This document shows, in pieces, positions 16,144 to 23,276 of a stretch of 64,000 nt of DNA. The notes below the pieces were generated by a model. That model ran no database searches and was not told the DNA's origin. It saw nothing but the letters and a program-made list of their open reading frames with translations. The translations under genes were made by a program, and so were the position numbers. Origin of the DNA: WTGU01 sp965242855 (GTDB lineage: Bacteria; Pseudomonadota; Alphaproteobacteria; UBA828); the NCBI GenBank assembly GCA_965242855.1, contig OZ251509.1, positions 868,001 to 932,000 on the forward strand, given 5' to 3'. How positions within the stretch are numbered: position 1 is the first letter of the stretch; each line of letters starts with the position of its first letter.

Positions 16144-17130
16144 TTACCTCGGCGGCGCGGCGTGGGCGAACAAGGGACCCTCCGCCGCCGGCGGCGCATC
16201 CAGAATGTCCTCGAGGGCTTCCGGCGTAGCGGGGTTCGGCCAGAGTCGGGCGCCGCGTTTCCGCAGCCCCTCCAGCCCCTTTTCCGATTCGCCGGCGGCG
16301 TGGACATAGACCGGAACGCGCCGGTACTTCTCCAGCTGCTCCACCGCTCCCGCCCAGGTTCCGCCTTTCCCGTGATCCGCCGAGACGACCAGCGCCGCGT
16401 CCGCCAGCGCGTAGATCAGCCTGTTGCGCCTCATCGCGTGCCAGACACGAAACCCCTCCGCCGGATCGCAGGGAGAGAGCAGGACGAGCCGCCCGTCCAT
16501 GAGCACCTCCCGGTCGCCGCGGCGCATCACGGCCCGTTCGAGATCGTTCGCGAGCGCGCCCACCGCCCTGCCGCCCGCTTCCAGCGCCCCGCGCATCGCC
16601 GCCCGGTCGATCCCCCGTGCGCCGCCGGAGATCAGGGCGCGCCGCGCGGCGGCGGCGAGGCACCCGGCGCGCCCGGCATGGGCGAGCCTTTCATCGTCGG
16701 CGTCCCGGGAGCCGACGACCGCAAGCCCGCCCTCGTCCAGGGCCGCGCGGTCTCCGAAGCCGTAGAGCAGCGGCGGCGCCCGCCTCCCGAGGCGCTCCTT
16801 CAGCCGGCGGGGATAATCGGCCCGGCCGATCACCCAGAGCCCGCGCGCACGCCAACGCTCCACCGCCTGGCCGAGGAGACTCCCCCGGCCGAGCAGACGC
16901 TCGAGCCGGTCGCGTTCGAGGCCGGACGCGCATTCCTCCAGCGCGGCTCCCGCGTCGGCGCCGAGCAGGTCGGCGGGTGCGCGTCCGTGCTCCCGCAGGC
17001 CGCGCGCGAGGCGGTCGTACTCGCCGTCGGAGAGGGGTTCGGGCCGGCCTCCCGCGGCGCCGCGGCCCACGATCAGCGGCGCCGTCAGCAGCAGGACCGC
17101 CTGCGTGTCGGCGGCGAGGTCGGCGCTCAT
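16144..17130 (-). CDS. DprA/Smf-like (SLOG-domain) protein
   Basis: A 328-residue protein with the Rossmann-like DprA/SLOG core: VVGSRDADDERL from about residue 137, ISGGARGIDRAAMRGALE from about 165, and RNRLIYALADAALVVSADHGKGGTWAGAVEQL further on. True DprA loads RecA on incoming single-stranded DNA in transformation; this protein differs in having a long unrelated N-terminal 120 residues and a distinctive C-terminus, and members like it occur in accessory regions, so a nucleotide-sensing or defence role is equally possible. Its ATG overlaps the stop of a truncated upstream frame (ATGA), suggesting it was once the second gene of an operon. Confidence 0.75.
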   Translation of the reverse strand: MSADLAADTQAVLLLTAPLIVGRGAAGGRPEPLSDGEYDRLARGLREHGRAPADLLGADAGAALEECASGLERDRLERLLGRGSLLGQAVERWRARGLWVIGRADYPRRLKERLGRRAPPLLYGFGDRAALDEGGLAVVGSRDADDERLAHAGRAGCLAAAARRALISGGARGIDRAAMRGALEAGGRAVGALANDLERAVMRRGDREVLMDGRLVLLSPCDPAEGFRVWHAMRRNRLIYALADAALVVSADHGKGGTWAGAVEQLEKYRRVPVYVHAAGESEKGLEGLRKRGARLWPNPATPEALEDILDAPPAAEGPLFAHAAPPR

Positions 17131-17235
17131 CGACGGCCCTCCGCGCCGCTTCCGCGTGACCGCAGCAGCTGCGCGATTTCCTGCGCCCCGAACTGCGCCT
17201 CCAGCCCAGCCCGCGTGACGTAGGTTCCGGTGGTC
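17127..17235 (-). pseudogene. C-terminal fragment of an unidentified gene coupled to the DprA-like gene
   Basis: The last 30 or so codons before a TGA that overlaps the DprA-like ATG read YVTRAGLEAQFGAQEIAQ plus a short basic tail and look protein-like. Upstream the frame dissolves into low-complexity Gly/Arg/Pro sequence and no start is evident. The segment resembles the N-terminal pattern of phage DUF1320 proteins, but it is too short to assign. Either a truncated partner gene or a very small protein. Confidence 0.35.
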
Positions 17236-17367
17236 GCCGGCGCCTGATCCGCCCCCCTCTGTGGTGCCGGGCCGCGGCCCAGGCTGGGAATTCGGGCGGG
17301 ACGGGGCGGGCATGCATGGTCCCCCCGCCCGGCGACGCGGGGGCGAAAATGCGCCCCCTCCGGGTTG

Positions 17368-17802
17368 TCACGCATGGGAATCGGGGCCGGCAGCGGTTCG
17401 TGCCGGACGATGGACCCCATGCCCGTTGCCCGGCCTGCCTGCCCCTCCCTGGTTGCTCCTGGATTTAGACTCGCCGATCCGCACCCACTCACCCTCACCC
17501 AGTACGTCCGATTCCCAGTCGTCGGGGATGGGGTCGAACCCTTCCTCTTTCCGGGCATCGTCCCACCGTTCGTATTCGCGCCAGAATCGGCGCTCCTGGA
17601 TCTCGTCCCAGATCAACATGGGGATCGCCACGGGGGCCAGAAGGAGCAGGAGGAGCAGAGTGATCATCCGCCCGCGCAACTCGAGGAGCTTGTAGTGGCG
17701 AATTTCCCGCTTGGTGAAGTACCACGGCCGCCCGGAGGGGGAGGGCGCGGGCGACGGCCGGACGCGGACGGGGCGCTCCGGCCTGGAAGGGGATCCGCTC
17801 AT
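17368..17802 (-). CDS. Small single-pass membrane protein, unknown
   Basis: A 144-residue frame with ATG at 17802. Residues 1-25 are basic and proline rich, WYFTKREIRHYKLLELRGR leads into one strong membrane helix (MITLLLLLLLAPVAIPMLIW, about 46-66), and the following segment is charged (RRFWREYERWDDARKEE). The last 30 residues become Gly/Arg-rich and may be out of the ancestral frame. No family recognised. It lies inside the segment bounded by the isochorismatase duplication, and its start overlaps the stop of the isochorismatase fragment. Confidence 0.5.
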   Translation of the reverse strand: MSGSPSRPERPVRVRPSPAPSPSGRPWYFTKREIRHYKLLELRGRMITLLLLLLLAPVAIPMLIWDEIQERRFWREYERWDDARKEEGFDPIPDDWESDVLGEGEWVRIGESKSRSNQGGAGRPGNGHGVHRPARTAAGPDSHA

Positions 17803-17902
17803 GCGCCGGAATCGGGGGCGGCGGCCTGCAACACGCAGACATGGCTTTCGACGCCGCAGAGCACGAGGTGGTCGCGGCCTTCCGCCGCCAGCGCGTCGAG
17901 CA
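17799..17902 (-). pseudogene. Isochorismatase fragment (duplicated piece)
   Basis: The minus strand encodes LLDALAAEGRDHLVLCGVES followed by HVCVLQ, then AAAPDSGA and a stop, which is the catalytic-Cys segment of the intact gene at 15471-16046. The frame is cut on both sides: upstream sequence belongs to the intergenic space before the ferredoxin reductase, downstream ends within 10 codons. The DNA match to the intact gene is 80 of 83 bp. It is non-functional as an enzyme. Confidence 0.85.
17817..17899. repeat. 83-bp direct repeat, second copy
   Basis: Direct-repeat partner of 15669-15751 (three mismatches). High identity compared with an otherwise unrelated neighbourhood indicates a fairly recent partial duplication. 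Confidence 0.95.
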
Positions 17903-18082
17903 GGCTGGCGCGCGCGTCGAGAAATCGTACTGCACGGCCGTTTCTCTCCCTTCGCGCGCCCGGCCAGGCCGGCGGGTGCGTGTCCGTCGCCTGCGGCGCG
18001 GAAAAGGATACAAACGCCGCGCCGACGCTGGCATAGTGCGGGCCGCGTTTTCGATGGGCAAGCGGCGGGGAACGGCGCGGAA

Positions 18083-19423
18083 ATGACGCTCAGCGTCGCG
18101 ATCGTCGGCTCCGGGCCGGCGGGTTTCTACACGGCCGACGCGCTCCTGCGCGCCGATGCGGACTGCCGCATCGACATCCTCGACCGGTTGCCGACGCCCT
18201 ACGGCCTGATCCGGTTCGGCGTCGCGCCGGACCACGAGAAGACCAAGAACGTGATGCGGGGCTTCGCGCGCACGGCCGCCCACGAGCGGGTCAATTTCTA
18301 CGGCGACGTGGAGGTCGGCGCCGCGCTCGCGCTCGACGAGCTGCGCGCGATGTACGACGCCGTCGTGCTCGCGGTGGGCGCCGCCAGCGACCGGCCGCTC
18401 GGCATCCCGGGCGAGGACAAGGCCGGCGTCGTGGGCTCGGCGAGCTTCGTCAACTGGTATAACGCCCACCCCGATTTCGTCGACCGCACCCCGGATTTCG
18501 ACACCGACAGCGTGGTCATCATCGGCGCCGGCAACGTGGCCATCGACGTGGCGCGGGTGCTGGTCAAGACGCCCGCCGAAATGGCCCGCACCGACCTCCC
18601 GGACTACGTCGCCGGACCGATTCAGAGCGCGCCGATCAGGGACGTCTACATGGCGGCGCGGCGCGGTCCGGTCGAGGCGAAGTTCACGAACGTCGAATTG
18701 CGCGAGATGGGCCAGCTCGAAAACTGCGTGCCGCAGGTGAACGAAGCCGACCTGCCCGACGCCGTGACCGGCGCGATGTCCGACAGGGACAGGCGCCTGC
18801 GTGAGAAGAACCTCGCCTCGCTGCGCGCCTTCGCGGCGCGGAGCGCCGACGAGAAGCCGAAGCGCGTGCATTTCGTGTTCTTCGCCAGCCCCGTCGAGAT
18901 TCTGGGCGGAGCGCGGGCGGAGGCGGTGCGCTTCGAACGCACGCGGATCGAGAACGGGCGCGCCCGCGGCACCGGCGCGTATTTCGAGATTCCGTGCGGC
19001 TTGGTGGTCGCCGCGATCGGCTATCTCTCGGCGCCCGTGGCCGGCGCCCCGTTCGACCATGCGCGCGGGATCGTCGCGAACGACGACGGGCGCGTCGGCC
19101 CCGGCCTCTATGCGGTCGGCTGGATCAAGCGCGGGCCGACCGGCGTGATCGGCACCAACAAACCCGACGGCAGGAACGCCGCGGCGCAGATCGTCGCCGA
19201 CCTGGGCGCCGGCGGGAAACCGGGCCGGCAAGCGCTGGAGCCGCTGCTGCGGGAACGCGGAATACGGTGGATCGATTTCCCCGACTGGCAGCAGATCGAG
19301 GCGGCGGAGATCGCCGCCGCCCGCGAAGGCGCGCCCAGGCGGAAGCTCTACCGGCGCGCGGACATGCTGGCCGTCCTCGATGGCGCGCGGCCCCCGCTCT
19401 CCGGGAAAGGACCCGGCCGCTAG
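18083..19423 (+). CDS. NADPH:ferredoxin reductase, adrenodoxin-reductase (FprA) type
   Basis: A 446-residue flavoprotein moving electrons between NADP(H) and ferredoxin. FAD site GSGPAGFYTADALL (9-22), the family hallmark PTPYGLIRFGVAPDH (about 38-52), NADP site GAGNVAIDVARVL and the C-terminal GWIKRGPTGVIGTNKPDG are all present. ATG at 18083; an open frame extending upstream is not homologous. It lies 52 bp before korA on the same strand, so it probably exchanges ferredoxin electrons with the KorAB enzyme. Direction of flow is not decided by sequence. Confidence 0.93.
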   Translation: MTLSVAIVGSGPAGFYTADALLRADADCRIDILDRLPTPYGLIRFGVAPDHEKTKNVMRGFARTAAHERVNFYGDVEVGAALALDELRAMYDAVVLAVGAASDRPLGIPGEDKAGVVGSASFVNWYNAHPDFVDRTPDFDTDSVVIIGAGNVAIDVARVLVKTPAEMARTDLPDYVAGPIQSAPIRDVYMAARRGPVEAKFTNVELREMGQLENCVPQVNEADLPDAVTGAMSDRDRRLREKNLASLRAFAARSADEKPKRVHFVFFASPVEILGGARAEAVRFERTRIENGRARGTGAYFEIPCGLVVAAIGYLSAPVAGAPFDHARGIVANDDGRVGPGLYAVGWIKRGPTGVIGTNKPDGRNAAAQIVADLGAGGKPGRQALEPLLRERGIRWIDFPDWQQIEAAEIAAAREGAPRRKLYRRADMLAVLDGARPPLSGKGPGR

Positions 19424-19475
19424 ACATGGGCCGCCGGGGGGAGTAAGGGAAGCCCGCCGCCCGACGGAGACGACC

Positions 19476-21344
19476 ATGGCAGTGACCGCAGCACTGAAGA
19501 TCGAGGAGGCGCCGCGCGAGGAGCTGGAGACGGCGGTGATCCGCTTCGCCGGGGATTCCGGCGACGGGATGCAGCTCACCGGCAGCCGCTTCACCGAGAC
19601 GACGGCGCTCGCGGGCAACGACCTCACGACCTTCCCCGATTTCCCCGCCGAAATCCGCGCGCCGGTCGGCACCACCTACGGCGTCTCCGCCTTCCAGATC
19701 AATTTCGGCTCGCGCGCGGTGATGACCTCGGGCGACCTGCCGGACGTCCTGGTCTGCATGAATCCCGCGGCGCTCGCGGTCAATCTCGGGGACCTCAAGA
19801 GGGGCGGGCTGATCGTCGTCGACGCCGGCAGCTTCAACGACAAGAACCTCCAGAAGGCGGGCTACGCGGCCAATCCCCTCGACGACGGCAGCCTGGCCGA
19901 CTACCGGGTCATGGCCATCGACATCTCGAAGCTGACCCTCCAGGCCGTGAAGGAATGCGCGGTCACCAAGAAGGAGGGGCTGCGCGCCAAGAACCTCTGG
20001 ACCCTGGGTCTGCTCTACTGGATGTACGACCGCGACCTCCGGCCGACGATCGATTGGCTGGGTGCCAAGTTCAAGGCCGCGCCGAACATCGCCGCCGCCA
20101 ACATCGCCTGCCTCAAGGCGGGCCATGCCTTCGGCGAAACCGCCGAGCTCCCGGACGGCGCCCAGGCCTTCGAGATCAAGCCGGCCGGATTCACGCCCGG
20201 GGTCTATCGCACCGTCACCGGAACGGAAGCGGTGGCTTGGGGCCTGGTGACCGGCGCGCGGCTGGCCGGGCTCAAGATGGTCTTCAGCTCCTACCCGATC
20301 ACTCCGGCCTCCTCGGTGCTGCACGTGCTCTCGCGGCTCAAGGCCCATGACGTCGTGACCTTCCAGGCGGAAGACGAGATCGCCGCGGCGGGGGCGGCGA
20401 TCGGCGCCTCCTACGCCGGCTCCCTCGGCGTCACTTCGAGCTCCGGCCCCGGGGTCGCGCTCAAGACCGAGGCGCTGGGCCTCGCCATCACCGCCGAGCT
20501 GCCGCTGATCCTGGTGAACTCCCAGCGGGCCGGCCCGTCGACCGGGATGCCGACGAAGACGGAGCAATCCGACCTCTACCTCGCGATCTACGGCCGCAAC
20601 GCGGACGCGCCGCTCGCGGTGCTGGCGGCCCGCTCCCCGTCGGACACCTTCGACGTGGCGGTCGAGGCGGTGCGACTCGCGACCCGCTACATGACGCCGG
20701 TGGTGATCCTCACCGATACCTTCATCGCCAATGCGGCCGAGCCGTGGCGTCTGCCCGACGCCAGCGTCTTCGCGCCCTTCCCGGCGGCCTTCCGCACCGA
20801 TCCTGCCGGCTTCCACCCCTATGCGCGAGACCCGGAAACCCTGGCCCGGCCCTGGGTCAGGCCGGGCACCCCTGGGCTCGAGCACCGCATTGGCGGCCTC
20901 GAAAAGGACTACGATTCGGGCAACGTCTCCTACGACCCGGAGAACCACCAGCGCATGACCGACGCGCGCCACCGGAAGATCGCCCGCATCGCCGGCGCCA
21001 TCCTTCCGCAGAGGGTGGAGCAGGGGCCGGAGGGCGGCGCGCTCGCGGTCGTCGGCTGGGGCTCCACCTACGGGCCGATCAGCCGCGCCGTCGAGCGGAC
21101 GCGGGGCGAGGGCCGCGCCGTCTCGCATATCCATCTGCGGCATCTCTGCCCGCTTCCGGCCAATCTCGGCCCGCTGCTCGCCGGCTTCGACAAGGTGCTG
21201 ATCCCGGAGATGAACATGGGCCAGCTCGCCACCGTGCTGCGCAGCCGCTACCTGATCCCGGCGGTAAGCCTGCCCAAGGTCACCGGCAAGCCCTTCAAGA
21301 TCGCGGAGATCGCGGACGCGATCCGCGCGCATTCGGAGCCTTGA
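19476..21344 (+). CDS. korA: 2-oxoacid:ferredoxin oxidoreductase, fused gamma-alpha subunit
   Basis: 622 residues. The gamma domain comes first (FAGDSGDGMQLTGSRFTE, about 20-190), followed by the pyrimidine-binding alpha domain (SSYPITPASSVLHVLSRL near 270, MPTKTEQSDLYLA near 365). This N-terminal gamma fusion is the KorA architecture of 2-oxoglutarate oxidoreductases found in actinobacteria and proteobacteria. Converts 2-oxoglutarate to succinyl-CoA with ferredoxin reduction, or the reverse. ATG at 19476 has an ACGGAGA ribosome site; korB starts one base after the stop. Substrate choice (2-oxoglutarate over other 2-oxoacids) is by family. Confidence 0.92.
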   Translation: MAVTAALKIEEAPREELETAVIRFAGDSGDGMQLTGSRFTETTALAGNDLTTFPDFPAEIRAPVGTTYGVSAFQINFGSRAVMTSGDLPDVLVCMNPAALAVNLGDLKRGGLIVVDAGSFNDKNLQKAGYAANPLDDGSLADYRVMAIDISKLTLQAVKECAVTKKEGLRAKNLWTLGLLYWMYDRDLRPTIDWLGAKFKAAPNIAAANIACLKAGHAFGETAELPDGAQAFEIKPAGFTPGVYRTVTGTEAVAWGLVTGARLAGLKMVFSSYPITPASSVLHVLSRLKAHDVVTFQAEDEIAAAGAAIGASYAGSLGVTSSSGPGVALKTEALGLAITAELPLILVNSQRAGPSTGMPTKTEQSDLYLAIYGRNADAPLAVLAARSPSDTFDVAVEAVRLATRYMTPVVILTDTFIANAAEPWRLPDASVFAPFPAAFRTDPAGFHPYARDPETLARPWVRPGTPGLEHRIGGLEKDYDSGNVSYDPENHQRMTDARHRKIARIAGAILPQRVEQGPEGGALAVVGWGSTYGPISRAVERTRGEGRAVSHIHLRHLCPLPANLGPLLAGFDKVLIPEMNMGQLATVLRSRYLIPAVSLPKVTGKPFKIAEIADAIRAHSEP

Positions 21345-21345
21345 G

Positions 21346-22368
21346 ATGAACGATTCGGTCGCGATCCCCGATCTCACCCCGCTGGATTTCACCTCCGACC
21401 AGGAGGTGCGCTGGTGCCCGGGCTGCGGCGACTATGCGATCGTCAAGTCGGTGCGCAAGGCGCTCGCCGAGATCGGCACCCCGACCAAGGACGTGGTGTT
21501 CGTCTCCGGGATCGGCTGCGCCGCGCGCTTCCCCTATTACATGGCGACCTACGGCTTCCACACCATCCACGGGCGGGCGCCGGCGATCGCCACCGGGGTC
21601 AAGCTCGCCAACCCCGCCCTCGACGTCTGGGTCGTCACCGGTGACGGCGACGGCCTCTCGATCGGCGGCAACCACACCCTGCACGCGCTCCGCCGCAACG
21701 TCGACCTCAACATCCTGCTGTTCAACAACGAGATCTACGGCCTCACCAAGGGCCAGTACTCGCCAACCTCGCGCGAAGGCACGCGCTCGCCGTCGACGCC
21801 GATGGGCTCCGTGGACCATCCCCTGTCGGCGACCCGCTTCGCGCTCGGCGCCGGCGCACGCTTCGCCGCCCGCGCCATCGACACCGACCAGAAGCGGCTG
21901 CCGGAGGTCCTGAAGGCCGCCCACGCGCATCGGGGCGCGTCCTTCGTGGAGATCTTCCAGAACTGCATCGTCTACAACGACGGCGCTTTCGCGGATTTCG
22001 CGGAGAAGAAGGCCGCGCCGGAAACCCAGATATTCGTGGAGCACGGCAAGCCGCTCCTCTTCGGGAAGGAGCGCGCCCGCGGGCTGCGGCTCTCCCCCCG
22101 CACGCTCGCGCTGGAGGTCGTCACCCTCGGCGAAGGCGAAGACGACATTTTGGTCCATGACGCGACCAACAGGACCCTGGCCGGGATGCTCGCGGAGATG
22201 GGCCCGCCGGATTTCCCGGTGGCGCTCGGCGTGCTCTACCGCAACCCGGAGGAGAGCTACGAGGCTGCGGTCTACGCGCAGGTCGAGGACGCCAAGACCA
22301 AGGCCGGCGACATCGGGATCGACGCCCTCCTGCGCAGCGGCCACACCTGGACGGTCGAGGCGCGCTGA
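21346..22368 (+). CDS. korB: 2-oxoacid:ferredoxin oxidoreductase, beta subunit
   Basis: 340 residues, binds thiamine diphosphate and a [4Fe-4S] cluster. WCPGCGDYAIV supplies the first cluster cysteines, SGIGCAARFPYY a further one, and GDGDGLSIGGNH leading to LLFNNEIYGLTKGQ is the thiamine diphosphate/Mg motif. Paired with korA at one-base spacing. No separate delta (ferredoxin) subunit is present, as usual for this two-subunit type. Confidence 0.95.
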   Translation: MNDSVAIPDLTPLDFTSDQEVRWCPGCGDYAIVKSVRKALAEIGTPTKDVVFVSGIGCAARFPYYMATYGFHTIHGRAPAIATGVKLANPALDVWVVTGDGDGLSIGGNHTLHALRRNVDLNILLFNNEIYGLTKGQYSPTSREGTRSPSTPMGSVDHPLSATRFALGAGARFAARAIDTDQKRLPEVLKAAHAHRGASFVEIFQNCIVYNDGAFADFAEKKAAPETQIFVEHGKPLLFGKERARGLRLSPRTLALEVVTLGEGEDDILVHDATNRTLAGMLAEMGPPDFPVALGVLYRNPEESYEAAVYAQVEDAKTKAGDIGIDALLRSGHTWTVEAR

Positions 22369-22402
22369 CGACCCGGGCGCGGCGGCGACCGGCAAGGACA
22401 TC

Positions 22403-23137
22403 GTGACCCGAGCCCTGCTGTTCGACGTCTTCGGCACGCTGGTGGACTGGCGCACCGGCGTCGCGCGGGAGGCGGAGGCGTCCTTCGCCCACCTGAACCG
22501 CCCGCTCGATTGCCGCGCCTTCGCCGATTCCTGGCGGGCGAAATACCAGCCCTCGATGGAGGAGATTCGCGCCAAGCGGCGGGATTACGCGCCCTTGGAC
22601 GTGCTGCACCGCGAGAACCTCGATGCCACCCTGGCGGAGTTCGGCCTGGACGACGCCGTGGGTCCAGACGCCCGCGCCGCCCTCAACCGCGCCTGGGAGA
22701 AACTACCCCCGTGGCCGGACGCGGCGACCGGCCTGCCCGCGTTGCGGCGCCGCTATCTTCTCGCGCCGTGCTCCAACGGTTCGATCGCGCTCATGGCCCG
22801 CCTCGCCCGATTCGCCGGCCTCCCCTGGGACGCCGTGTTGGGCGCCGACATCGCCCGCGCCTACAAGCCGCAGCCGGCGGTCTATCGCGCCTCCGCCGCG
22901 GCGCTCGGCCTCGCGCCGGAGGTGGTCATGATGGTCGCCGCCCACAACTACGACTTGGCGGCCGCCCGCGCCGCCGGCCTCGCCACGGCCTTTGTCCCCC
23001 GCCCCGACGAACACGGCCCGGACTCCCCCGGCGAACGAGACCCGACCGCCGATTGGGACGTGGTGGCAGCGGATTTCAACGACTTGGCCCGACGGCTCGG
23101 TGCGAGCGCCGGAGAGGCGGCGACGAACGGCGCTTAG
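22403..23137 (+). CDS. Haloacid dehalogenase, type II (HAD superfamily)
   Basis: A 244-residue HAD hydrolase. The nucleophile Asp is in LLFDVFGTLVDWR, motif II Ser in APCSNGSIALM, motif III Lys in AYKPQPAVY and the acidic motif is replaced by MMVAAHNYDLAAA, the pattern of L-2-haloacid dehalogenases rather than phosphatases. The start is GTG at 22403 with AAGGAC 5 nt upstream. It follows korB by 34 bp on the same strand. Whether it acts on halogenated acids or another 2-substituted acid is not known. Confidence 0.88.
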   Translation: MTRALLFDVFGTLVDWRTGVAREAEASFAHLNRPLDCRAFADSWRAKYQPSMEEIRAKRRDYAPLDVLHRENLDATLAEFGLDDAVGPDARAALNRAWEKLPPWPDAATGLPALRRRYLLAPCSNGSIALMARLARFAGLPWDAVLGADIARAYKPQPAVYRASAAALGLAPEVVMMVAAHNYDLAAARAAGLATAFVPRPDEHGPDSPGERDPTADWDVVAADFNDLARRLGASAGEAATNGA

Positions 23138-23276
23138 CGCGGTGAGGAGAGCGAATGAAACGCCGAGACGTAGCAAAACGAAGGTGGTAGGCGGCGTTCA
23201 GCGGGGGGACCGACGAGTTTGGATGCCGCTTGATAATGCCGCGAATGCGGCCGTGTCCAGTATCCAGTGCTCCGTT

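Noticed and set aside
17520..17545. tRNA-like GGTCGAACC T-arm motif
   Set aside because: No acceptor stem or anticodon arm can be built around it; it lies inside the small membrane protein frame.
23138..23276. Attachment site or terminator next to the GmrSD gene
   Set aside because: No direct repeat of the other flank (25365-25432), tRNA end or hairpin with T-tract could be found by eye.
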